Assembly: GCA_902781505.1 (NCBI GenBank)
Contig: CACZJL010000002.1
Span: forward strand, 124,001 to 188,000
DNA: 64,000 bases
Direction: 5' to 3'
Source of the DNA: an uncultured Lachnospiraceae bacterium
GTDB taxonomy: Bacteria; Bacillota; Clostridia; Lachnospirales; Lachnospiraceae
Made by a program: the position numbers and the translations under genes
The notes under the pieces: generated by a model
Database searches by the model: none
Seen by the model: only the letters and a program-made list of their open reading frames with translations
Told to the model about the DNA's origin: nothing
Part shown: positions 9,501 to 16,335 of the stretch, one piece after another
How the letters are laid out: every line of letters starts with the position of its first letter
Numbering within the stretch: position 1 is the stretch's first letter

Positions 9501-10459
9501 AAACGTTCAAAGCTCTGTCACTCGATGAAAAAGAAGCAGCGGAAATTGATGCGGCGACACAGAAAAATTCAGGGACAGAAAGCGAAGCAGCAGACGACGT
9601 GATGCTATTGCCGAAGGCACCGGAGATTCAGACCGCGTCACAGGAGGAAGTGCTGACCGAGGTATCGGAGCATGTGGAAGGCGCGGCCTCTTATGTGGAT
9701 ATGAAGTATCCATATCCGGTAATTCGTGGAAAGCATCCGAAGATTACAGTTACGGAATTGAAGCGTCAGAGAATTGAGGAAGAGGAAGCGTTAAATCACG
9801 ATTCCGTGTATCAGGCAGACTTTACGAAGGTGCTTGAAGAGGTGGAAGGTGACCTGTCGGACGCTGTGAATGCAGAGGCAGCCGACCTTGAAGAAGAGGA
9901 TTTTGTTCCTGATTTTATCTCAGGTGAGGAGAAGGTGCTTGCAGGTAATGAGCGTGGTACTGCTTATCACAGAGTGATGGAGCTTCTTGATTTCACCGAT
10001 GCAGCAGACGAGGCTGCGATTCAGGCACAGATCGAGAAGATGGCAGCAGAGGAAAAGCTGACTTTAGTGCAGGCGGATTGCGTTTACAGCAAAGATATTC
10101 TGCAGTTTGTAACCTCTGAAATCGGTCAGAGAGTAGCAAAGGCGCAGGTGGACGGAACGCTGCACAGAGAACAGCAATTCATGTTTGGAGTGCCATTTGC
10201 CGAGGATCCGGGACAGATGCAGCTGATTCAGGGTGTCATCGACCTTTATTTTGAGGAGAATGGCAGGTATGTGATTCTTGATTACAAGACAGACCGTGTT
10301 CGACATTCGGCTGAAGGCGAGGACCTGTTAAAGAAACGCTATTCCGTTCAGCTCGATTACTATGCTGAAGCACTTGAACAGGTGACTGGAAAGAGCGTGG
10401 CCGGAACCTGTATCTATTCCTTCGCTCTTGGTAAGGAAATAAAACTTAAGGAAACTTGA
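6521..10459 (+). CDS. addA: ATP-dependent helicase/nuclease subunit A (AddA)
   Basis: UvrD-family helicase with a C-terminal nuclease domain, 1312 residues, the motor partner of AddB. Visible motifs are the Q-motif/Walker A stretch WTLDQKKAIE...AAAGSGKT (residues about 5-29), the DEYQD Walker B box, the GDLKQSIYRFR and SKGLEFPVVF helicase motifs, YVAMTRAREKL, and ILDYKTDR of the RecB-type nuclease near the C-terminus. The region around residues 1000-1150 is acidic and low in complexity, and looks like a linker. The start is the ATG at 6521, sharing one base with the addB TGA; GGAG at 6510-6513 is correctly placed for it. The in-frame GTG at 6518 is less likely. Confidence 0.96.
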   Translation: MPQWTLDQKKAIETTGRNLLVSAAAGSGKTAVLVERIIERIMDEEHPLDLDRCVVVTFTKAAAGEMKQRIREAIEKKVLENPENMRLQMQLALVDDAPITTIDSFCLKIVRNYFSEIDLNPGFRTADTAEIELLKADVMERLMEEEYTKAEPAFMNFVSAYATGRDDGLVTKAIMKLYDFSLSNPWPKEWLSECGRIYECETEDDFKATLVYKDYINLLKGKIECFASELQDCLNIANEPDGPSAYVEPFEYELSAVKNMLLQKTDEDFIEAVCEFVPTPRMPSVKKIDQVNPKKKEIASKSRNKVKESIRNIKKDLAAGVSGHLDILKATAPFAKELIHLADEFYDACQAAKRDRNIIEFSDMEHFALDILIRRENGETHYTQAADSLANYYQEILTDEYQDSNKLQDVILNAISRGRFDPAQNNIYMVGDLKQSIYRFRKACPELFMDKYDRYTMDDSPEQKVLLKQNFRSRASVLFSANAVFNHAMNKFYGGVGYGEAERLVPGLTFPDFATAKVENEDGELVDVVDLAQTVPAGEAGTSGLPARAFEGANGRTEVITVLTGAAKKAEIYRLKGEEPPEKLKGDPNEGSAIELEAVTIASRILEMMHGEKPYYVYNPKKDCYRRLRLSDIVVLTRASKGWAETMTEVLMNFGIDAYSESSNGYFEAREIRTVLDFLRVIDNPLQDIPMAGVMLGYFGGFTTEELAGFKARHPKQLLYLSLQEEALESEKVSKFLEKIKRYQRDVKLLSIHDLLWELIYDCSFYDYAGQMPSGTRRQANLELLITKAEEFGATSYSGLFQFLRYIDQMKEYEVEFGEVSVLSENQDLVRIMTIHKSKGLEFPVVFVAGMGKQMNMQDVNASIVLDENLGIGMKNVDLEKRIMQKTFIKTAIGQRIKMDSISEEQRLLYVAMTRAREKLILVGTVSGQGADEAWENTAKKLSGVASGEPGSSSDYAPGVGSRPQNFAELDSAKNYFDFAMPEVKMPEYADLFETFKALSLDEKEAAEIDAATQKNSGTESEAADDVMLLPKAPEIQTASQEEVLTEVSEHVEGAASYVDMKYPYPVIRGKHPKITVTELKRQRIEEEEALNHDSVYQADFTKVLEEVEGDLSDAVNAEAADLEEEDFVPDFISGEEKVLAGNERGTAYHRVMELLDFTDAADEAAIQAQIEKMAAEEKLTLVQADCVYSKDILQFVTSEIGQRVAKAQVDGTLHREQQFMFGVPFAEDPGQMQLIQGVIDLYFEENGRYVILDYKTDRVRHSAEGEDLLKKRYSVQLDYYAEALEQVTGKSVAGTCIYSFALGKEIKLKET

Positions 10460-10570
10460 TAAATTTTTCTGTATTTATTATCCTTTTATCAAAGAGGGTA
10501 ACGAAAACAGGTAAAATTATGTTTGAAACGTTTAAGGGGAGATTAATCCAACAAATGAAAGGAAGATAGA

Positions 10571-11440
10571 ATGAAAGACAGATGGATTTTGTTAGAAGTG
10601 TCAAGTGTTTTAGGTGTTGTTCTGTCTTTTTATGACAATGTTACACTTGTTCTGATTTTTCTTATAGCATATTTACTGTGTGGGTGCGGATTAATTCTCT
10701 CGAACGGCCTGAACCGGTCACTTTTGTCGGCTTTCATCAGGTGGATTTGTGTCAGCGTGTTGATGACAACAAAAATGATGAGTTTGATTTTAACGAATCA
10801 GTACTTGTTTTTTAGAATTGGATTAATTATTACAGTATACATACTGACGATGATAATGAACATGAAAGAGATTGAGTCGAGAAAAGAACAGTTCATAACA
10901 GCAGTGCTTGGGATTTTCAATTATCTCATTGTTATAATTTTGGCTGTACAATTTGGAGCGAGAGACAAACCTGCAGTTCCGACGTTGTTTTTTTCACAAG
11001 TAGCTCATGAGGAAATGACTTTCGATTGGAGATGGCGATGTCTGATTATGCTATTTATCCTATTATCGATGGCATATTATTGGTGCTTATTCCACGCGGC
11101 CAGAGAACGGAAGGTAAGCAGTATTCACCTGCAGGGGCTTGCTTGTAAAAGTCTCTTTTTGTTCTGTGATGTGATTATGATCTGCATTTGTTGGTTCAAG
11201 AGTGAAGTTCCGGTTTATCTGTTTGAATATGTTCCACATAATGGTTCCTCCATGTATTGGTTTTATTTAGCAACAGTCAGCATTTTTTGGCTGATTGTGT
11301 ATTTGAATCTAATTATCTTCGTCAACAGCATCATCGGCATCGTGAAGAAGAAGGAACTTAAGTTTAACTGGTTTCATGTGGGACAGCAGGTGGCAACCTT
11401 CGCCATTTGCGGCGCGCTGATTGTGACGAGGTTGATGTAA
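10571..11440 (+). CDS. Polytopic membrane protein of unknown function
   Basis: 289 residues with about eight hydrophobic segments and short loops. Examples are SSVLGVVLSFYDNVTLVLIF near the start and WFYLATVSIFWLIVYLNLII near the end. A loop at residues about 135-150 carries GARDKPAVPTLF. I do not recognise a family. The number and layout of helices resemble the membrane-sensor parts of some signalling proteins, but no kinase or other output domain follows. AAAGGAAG precedes the ATG. The gene is richer in A+T and uses more rare codons than its neighbours, and nothing ties it to addA or prfC, so it may be a recent arrival. It is probably a real gene because of its length and clean start. Confidence 0.6.
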   Translation: MKDRWILLEVSSVLGVVLSFYDNVTLVLIFLIAYLLCGCGLILSNGLNRSLLSAFIRWICVSVLMTTKMMSLILTNQYLFFRIGLIITVYILTMIMNMKEIESRKEQFITAVLGIFNYLIVIILAVQFGARDKPAVPTLFFSQVAHEEMTFDWRWRCLIMLFILLSMAYYWCLFHAARERKVSSIHLQGLACKSLFLFCDVIMICICWFKSEVPVYLFEYVPHNGSSMYWFYLATVSIFWLIVYLNLIIFVNSIIGIVKKKELKFNWFHVGQQVATFAICGALIVTRLM

Positions 11441-11538
11441 GGGACTTTATCACATGGGTGAAATTATTTTATCACCTTGCTGATTCCGGCTAAATGCGTT
11501 ATAATGCAACTGCTTATTTTGATTGGAGGAGTTATACG

Positions 11539-11799
11539 ATGACAAGAAAGTATTTAATTAAATATAGCAGCAAGAGTAAGGCACCTAAGGACGAGGCTTT
11601 AACAGCGCTTGTTGAAGAAATCAAGAACGTAAATCTTGTAGACGATGCCGCTCTTAGCGAAGATGGAACAATCTTAACAATCACAACTGAAGATGAAGCT
11701 AATCTGATTCCAATCATGGATGCCGTTGTTAACGTATTCCGTCGTCAGGATGGTAAGTCTGAGGTTACTTACGATTTCGCAATTAACTTTGCAGATTGA
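11539..11799 (+). CDS. Small conserved-looking acidic protein of unknown function
   Basis: 86 residues, beginning MTRKYLIKYSSKSKAPKDEAL. GGAGG at 11526-11530 fixes the ATG at 11539 as the start; the longer frame from 11494 has no ribosome binding site. The basic N-terminus is followed by an acidic domain with predicted alpha/beta character (ALVEEIKNVNLVDDA, then ILTITTEDEANLIPIMDAVVNVF). Codon use is strongly biased to the common codons also used by ribosomal protein genes in this window, which suggests high expression. The family is not recognised. It lies between the membrane protein and prfC and has its own spacing to both. Confidence 0.65.
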   Translation: MTRKYLIKYSSKSKAPKDEALTALVEEIKNVNLVDDAALSEDGTILTITTEDEANLIPIMDAVVNVFRRQDGKSEVTYDFAINFAD

Positions 11800-11819
11800 T
11801 CTGACTTAAATGATTTGTC

Positions 11820-11852
11820 GAAAGCCTGTGACCTTTAGCGTCATGGGCTTTC
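11820..11852 (+). terminator. Possible weak terminator after the small acidic protein gene
   Basis: A 13-bp stem with two wobble pairs (GAAAGCCTGTGAC with GTCATGGGCTTTC) and a 7-base loop. Only scattered T residues follow, so termination may be partial. Confidence 0.4.
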
Positions 11853-11967
11853 ATGTTGTATAGGGTTCCGACAAGGTCGATGGTCTTTGCGTGGCGAAGA
11901 GTCTTAAAATGTCGGTGAAGAAAAGTGGGTGGCACGGTGAATGCTGCCTGGATTTGGAGAATAACAA

Positions 11968-13566
11968 GTGGCTGATTTAGCAGATGAAATCAAGAAAAGA
12001 AGAACATTTGCCATTATCTCGCATCCGGATGCCGGTAAGACAACTCTGACAGAGAAGTTCCTTCTCTACGGAGGCGCAATTAACCTGGCAGGATCGGTTA
12101 AGGGCAGAAAGACTGCAAAGCATGCGGTTTCTGACTGGATGGAAATCGAGAAGGAGAGAGGTATTTCCGTAACTTCTTCCGTTCTGCAGTTTAATTATGA
12201 CGGTTATTGCGTCAATATCCTCGATACTCCTGGACATCAGGACTTCTCCGAGGATACGTATCGTACGCTGATGGCTGCCGACTGTGCGGTCATGGTAATC
12301 GACGGTAATAAGGGTGTTGAGAAGCAGACCATCAAGCTGTTCAAGGTTTGTGTCATGCGCCACATCCCTATTTTCACATTTATCAATAAATTCGACCGTG
12401 AGGCGAAGGATCCGTTTGATCTTCTAGATGATATCGAGAGTGTTCTTGGAATTTCCACCTGTCCTGTAAACTGGCCAATCGGTTCCGGTAAGGACTTTAA
12501 GGGCGTGTATGATCGTAATGAGAATACTGTTGAGCTCTTCACCGCAGCAATGAATGGTCAGAAGGAGCTTGAAACAGCGATCTATGACGCTGATGCAGAG
12601 GAGTGCAAGGAGCACATTTCTGAGTATTTCTTTGAACATCTCCACGATGATATCGAGCTTTTAGATGGCGCTTCTGACGAGTTTGACCTTGACCGCGTTC
12701 GTGCGGGCGAGTTAACTCCTGTATTCTTTGGTTCTGCGCTGACCAACTTTGGTGTTGAGACCTTCCTTAAGCATTTCCTTAAGATGTCCCTTCCACCAAC
12801 TCCAAGAAAGTCCGACCATGGCATGATTGATCCTTATGATAAGGATTTCTCTGCCTTTGTCTTTAAGATTCAGGCGAACATGAATAAGGCCCACCGCGAC
12901 CGTATTGCGTTCATGCGCATTACCTCTGGCAAATACAATGCCGGCATGGAGGCGTGGCACGTTCAGGGGGGCAGAAAGATTAAGCTTTCCAAGTCTACGG
13001 AAATGATGGCGGATGAGCGTCATATCGTTGAAGAGGCTTATTCTGGCGATATTATCGGTGTATTTGATCCGGGTATTTTCTCAATCGGTGATACACTCTG
13101 CACGTCGGATGTGAAATTCAAGTTTGAAGGCATCCCGACATTTGCCCCGGAACACTTTGCGAGAGTGCGCCAGCTTGATACGATGAAGAGAAAGCAGTTC
13201 GTCAAGGGTATCAACCAGATTGCGCAGGAAGGTGCGATTCAGATCTTCCGTGAGGTGAACTCCGGCATGGAAGAGATTATCGTCGGCGTAGTTGGTGTTC
13301 TGCAGTTTGAAGTTCTGCAGTACCGTCTGAAGAATGAGTACAATGTTGAGATTCGCTTAGATCAGCTGCCTTACGAGTACATCCGCTGGATCGAGAATCC
13401 GCTTGAGCACAAGCCGGAGGATATCGTTGGTACAACAGATATGAAGCTTGTTGAAGATCTGAAGGGCCGTCCGCTTCTTCTTTTTGGTAACGCATGGAGC
13501 GTCGGCATGGTTGAGGAGCGTAACGAAGGCCTGAAGCTCTCTGAGTTTGGAAATAATAACGACTAA
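11968..13566 (+). CDS. prfC: Peptide chain release factor 3 (RF3)
   Basis: Translational GTPase of 532 residues that removes RF1/RF2 from the ribosome after termination. G-motifs are complete: SHPDAGKTT (P-loop), GISVTSSV (switch I), DTPGHQDF (switch II) and NKFDRE. The HAVSDWMEIEKERGISVTSS block is typical of RF3 and separates it from EF-G. The start is GTG at 11968, with GGAG eight bases upstream. The length matches the family. A terminator begins 11 bases after the stop and ends right against the ribosome binding site of the next gene. Confidence 0.96.
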   Translation: MADLADEIKKRRTFAIISHPDAGKTTLTEKFLLYGGAINLAGSVKGRKTAKHAVSDWMEIEKERGISVTSSVLQFNYDGYCVNILDTPGHQDFSEDTYRTLMAADCAVMVIDGNKGVEKQTIKLFKVCVMRHIPIFTFINKFDREAKDPFDLLDDIESVLGISTCPVNWPIGSGKDFKGVYDRNENTVELFTAAMNGQKELETAIYDADAEECKEHISEYFFEHLHDDIELLDGASDEFDLDRVRAGELTPVFFGSALTNFGVETFLKHFLKMSLPPTPRKSDHGMIDPYDKDFSAFVFKIQANMNKAHRDRIAFMRITSGKYNAGMEAWHVQGGRKIKLSKSTEMMADERHIVEEAYSGDIIGVFDPGIFSIGDTLCTSDVKFKFEGIPTFAPEHFARVRQLDTMKRKQFVKGINQIAQEGAIQIFREVNSGMEEIIVGVVGVLQFEVLQYRLKNEYNVEIRLDQLPYEYIRWIENPLEHKPEDIVGTTDMKLVEDLKGRPLLLFGNAWSVGMVEERNEGLKLSEFGNNND

Positions 13567-13577
13567 CAGACTATGTT

Positions 13578-13617
13578 AACCCAGAAATTTTGCACGTTGA
13601 AATTTCTGGGTTTTTTT
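13578..13617 (+). terminator. prfC terminator abutting the next ribosome binding site
   Basis: A perfect 13-bp stem (13578-13590 with 13600-13612), a 9-base loop and a T run to 13617. The ribosome binding site of rsmH begins only about two bases later and no separate promoter fits in between, so rsmH must depend on read-through or on a promoter inside prfC. Confidence 0.85.
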
Positions 13618-13629
13618 AGAAGGATAATC

Positions 13630-14688
13630 ATGGAAGAAAAGAAGCATGTGCGTCGTCCGCACTACAGTGGCACGCATCCAAGAAGATTTGAAGAAAAATA
13701 CAAGGAGCTCAATCCGAATCAGTACCCAGAAACTGTAAAGAAGGTCATTTCAAAGGGCAGCACACCGGCCGGAATGCACATTTCGATTGCGGTTAAGGAA
13801 ATCTTAGAGGTCCTTGATATTAAGGAAGGTGAGAATGGACTGGACTGCACGCTTGGTTACGGCGGTCACACCAGACAGATGTTAAAGAAGTTAAATGGTA
13901 CCGGCCATCTGACCTCTCTGGATGTGGATTCTGAGAATATCAAGCGAACGGAAGCGATGTTGCGCGCGGAAGGCTATACAGAAGACCGGCTTTCCATCAT
14001 GCACATCAATTTCCAGAATCTTGACGAGGCGGCAAAGGCGCACGGAAAGTTCGATTTCGTTCTGGCAGACCTCGGGGTGTCTTCCATGCAGATTGATGAG
14101 CCGGAGAGAGGATTTTCCTGGAAACATGAGGGCCCGCTTGATTTAAGACTCGACCAGAATTCCGGAGAACCAGCATCTGAGCGCTTAAAGGAGCTCGATT
14201 GGGACGAACTTGCAGGTATGCTTATGGAAAATGCCGATGAGCCTTACGCCGAAGAGATTGCGAAAGCGGTCACGGGCGCAATCAGAAAGAAGCAGCCGGT
14301 TGAAACGACTACTCAGCTTGCTGAGATTATTCGCAAGGTTGTAGAGCACGAAGCGATGAATCAGGATATGAAGCGCGCTGAGATTGATGAGGCAGTGAAA
14401 AAATCCTGTACAAGAACCTTCCAGGCGTTAAGAATTGATATTAATCACGAGTACGAAGTGTTATATAATATGCTAAATAAGTTGCCGGAAGTTTTAAACG
14501 ACGGCGCACGTGTGGCGATTCTGACCTTCCATTCAGGTGAAGATAGAATCGTAAAGAAGGAATTTAAGTTCTTTAAGAAAGAGGGCTGGGTGTCTGAAAT
14601 TGCAGATGACGTCATCCGTCCGTCAAAAGAAGAGTGCTTTACGAATCCGCGTGCCCGCTCGGCAAAATTAAGATGGATGAAGAAGTAA
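13630..14688 (+). CDS. rsmH: RsmH-type 16S rRNA (cytosine-N4) methyltransferase
   Basis: SAM-dependent methyltransferase of 352 residues in the RsmH/MraW family, which methylates N4 of C1402 in 16S rRNA. The SAM-binding start GLDCTLGYGGHTRQML, the DLGVSSMQIDEPERGFS block, the RTFQALRIDIN motif and the end motif NPRARSAKLRW are all present. It is about 40 residues longer than the housekeeping RsmH, owing to a basic N-terminal extension (HVRRPHYSGTHPRRF). It also lies outside any mraZ-ftsL cell-division cluster. I therefore infer a second, Lachnospiraceae-type RsmH paralogue. The start at 13630 follows AAGG; the frame upstream of it is only the prfC terminator hairpin. Confidence 0.88.
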   Translation: MEEKKHVRRPHYSGTHPRRFEEKYKELNPNQYPETVKKVISKGSTPAGMHISIAVKEILEVLDIKEGENGLDCTLGYGGHTRQMLKKLNGTGHLTSLDVDSENIKRTEAMLRAEGYTEDRLSIMHINFQNLDEAAKAHGKFDFVLADLGVSSMQIDEPERGFSWKHEGPLDLRLDQNSGEPASERLKELDWDELAGMLMENADEPYAEEIAKAVTGAIRKKQPVETTTQLAEIIRKVVEHEAMNQDMKRAEIDEAVKKSCTRTFQALRIDINHEYEVLYNMLNKLPEVLNDGARVAILTFHSGEDRIVKKEFKFFKKEGWVSEIADDVIRPSKEECFTNPRARSAKLRWMKK

Positions 14689-14748
14689 GGCTACGCAACG
14701 ATTCGGTTGCACAGGGCGGCACGGCGACGATTTGAAGGAGGCTTTAAA

Positions 14749-14793
14749 ATGTCATTTACGGAAGTAATCAAATATGTTCAGCAAAAATCTTAA
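14749..14793 (+). CDS. Possible 14-residue leader peptide overlapping the MATE gene
   Basis: The best ribosome binding site of the region, AAGGAGG at 14735-14741, is spaced for the ATG at 14749. That frame encodes only MSFTEVIKYVQQKS and stops at 14791-14793, which is 20 bases into the next gene in a different frame. The MATE ATG at 14774 has only a weak site of its own (GGAAG). The arrangement suggests translational coupling or attenuation through a tiny peptide. It could also be chance, so confidence is modest. Confidence 0.45.
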   Translation: MSFTEVIKYVQQKS

Positions 14794-16141
14794 GAAAATC
14801 AGCAATGACGAGATGCGTGAGCAGATGTTAAATCGGTCGATTGGCGGGCTTCTCTTTCAGAAGGCATTTCCGACGGTTATCATTCAGCTGATTACTGTAA
14901 TCTATAACACAGCAGATACCTATTTTGTAGCGAAAATCAGCACGGAGGCGAGTGCAGCCGTAGGTGTCGTATTCTCGCTGATGGCGATTATCCAGGCATT
15001 TGGCTTTGGAATCGGCATGGGTAGCGGAAGCATTATTTCAAGAAAACTGGGAGCTAAGAAAGAAAAGGAAGCAAATACATTCGGAAGCTCGGCGCTGGCG
15101 GCGGCTTTTCTTTGCGGTCTTTTCCTTCTTATGTTTGGCCTGTTAAATGTACGGGCTATGTTCAGCCTGATTGGTGCAAGTGAGAACGTCCTTCCTTACG
15201 CAGTATCTTATGGCTCTTACATTTTGTGGGCGGCACCGGTGATGTGCATGTCCTTTGTGTTCAATAATATCCTGCGTTCAGAAGGTCAGACCTTCCTTGC
15301 CATGATGGGCATGACGGCTGGAGGAATCTTAAACTGCTTCTTAGATCCAATCTTTATCTTTGGCTTTGGAATGGGAATCGGCGGAGCGGCAGCAGCAACG
15401 GCTCTGTCACAGCTGCTTTCCTTCTGCATTTTAGGTTCGTTCTTTGCGCGTAAAAAATCCATCACCCGCTTAAGTCCGAAGTACATCAGTAAAGAATGGT
15501 ACGTGTATGGAGAAATCTTAAAAACCGGATTCCCTACCATTTGCCGACAGGGACTGGGCAGCCTGTCATCTGCTGTCTTAAATGTACAGGCTTCAATGTA
15601 TGGTGATGCAACGGTTGCAGCGGTGTCCATTGCAAATAAGCTTTATATGCTGGCACGCAATATTGTGCTTGGTATCGGGCAGGGATATCAGCCGATTGCG
15701 GGATTCTGCTTCGGTGCAGGAAAGAAGGAGCGAGTTAAGAAGCTGTTCTGGATGGCGACTGCAGCAGGAACTGTCGTGTGTCTGATATTTTCAGTCGGAA
15801 TGGGAATTGCTCATAGTTCGGTAATGGCGTGGTTCAGAGATGATCCGGAAGTTATCGTAACGGGAAGCCACATGCTGATTTTTATGTGTGTTTCCATGCC
15901 GGTGCTTGCGTATTCTACTTATGTAAATCAGACTTATCAGTGTCTTGGCTTTGCGAAGGGGGCAACCTTCCTTGCCTGCTGCCGCCAGGGAATCTGTTTT
16001 ATTCCACTGGCATTCATTCTGCCTCCGCTGTTAGGAGTGACCGGAATTGAAATGCTACAGCCGGCAGCGGATATACTGACATTTGCCATCTCAGTGCCGA
16101 TGCAGGTGAGATTCTTTAAGAAGCATTTAAAAACTGAATAA
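14774..16141 (+). CDS. MATE family efflux transporter
   Basis: 455-residue inner-membrane protein with about 12 predicted helices in two homologous halves, typical of MATE (NorM/DinF-like) exporters, which use sodium or proton gradients to expel cationic drugs or metabolites. Typical features are QLITVIYNTADTYFVAKIS in the first half, a GSGSIISRKLGAKKEKEAN loop after helix 2, and the counterpart GIGQGYQPIAGFCFGAGKKERV in the second half. The substrate cannot be read from sequence. It probably belongs to the same transcript as rsmH, since only 85 bases separate them and no terminator was seen. Translation may be coupled to the small upstream frame at 14749. Confidence 0.9.
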   Translation: MFSKNLKKISNDEMREQMLNRSIGGLLFQKAFPTVIIQLITVIYNTADTYFVAKISTEASAAVGVVFSLMAIIQAFGFGIGMGSGSIISRKLGAKKEKEANTFGSSALAAAFLCGLFLLMFGLLNVRAMFSLIGASENVLPYAVSYGSYILWAAPVMCMSFVFNNILRSEGQTFLAMMGMTAGGILNCFLDPIFIFGFGMGIGGAAAATALSQLLSFCILGSFFARKKSITRLSPKYISKEWYVYGEILKTGFPTICRQGLGSLSSAVLNVQASMYGDATVAAVSIANKLYMLARNIVLGIGQGYQPIAGFCFGAGKKERVKKLFWMATAAGTVVCLIFSVGMGIAHSSVMAWFRDDPEVIVTGSHMLIFMCVSMPVLAYSTYVNQTYQCLGFAKGATFLACCRQGICFIPLAFILPPLLGVTGIEMLQPAADILTFAISVPMQVRFFKKHLKTE

Positions 16142-16335
16142 AACAGCAAAAAGGGATGTACATAAGCCGGACTGGATGGGCACATTAAGAGATGATACAG
16201 ATGGAACAACGCTGTTAGAACAAGGGTGCGTTACTTTGTCATTTTCCAAAATGGAATCCGTGAAGGGTGAAACAGCAGTGTTTTCCTGCTATTATAGGAA
16301 TCAGTATTAGGGAAAATGGCTTTTAAGGAGCAATT
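16142..16335 (+). other. Intergenic region before the dockerin gene
   Basis: 194 bases without a gene. It contains a small hairpin AGCAG/CTGCT around 16274-16290 and a TATTAT at 16290-16295 that could serve as a -10, without a good -35. Nothing resembling a c-di-AMP or c-di-GMP riboswitch was recognised. Confidence 0.4.

Noticed and set aside
13573-13629. Longer N-terminus for RsmH from the ATG at 13573
   Set aside because: This stretch is the prfC terminator hairpin and has no ribosome binding site before it.
14749-14800. Frameshift in the MATE gene start
   Set aside because: The MATE frame from 14774 already gives a normal-length protein, and the upstream 14 codons do not resemble a missing MATE N-terminus.
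16142-16335. c-di-AMP or c-di-GMP riboswitch before the wall hydrolase gene
   Set aside because: The expected conserved cores were not found; only a small hairpin and a possible -10 are seen.
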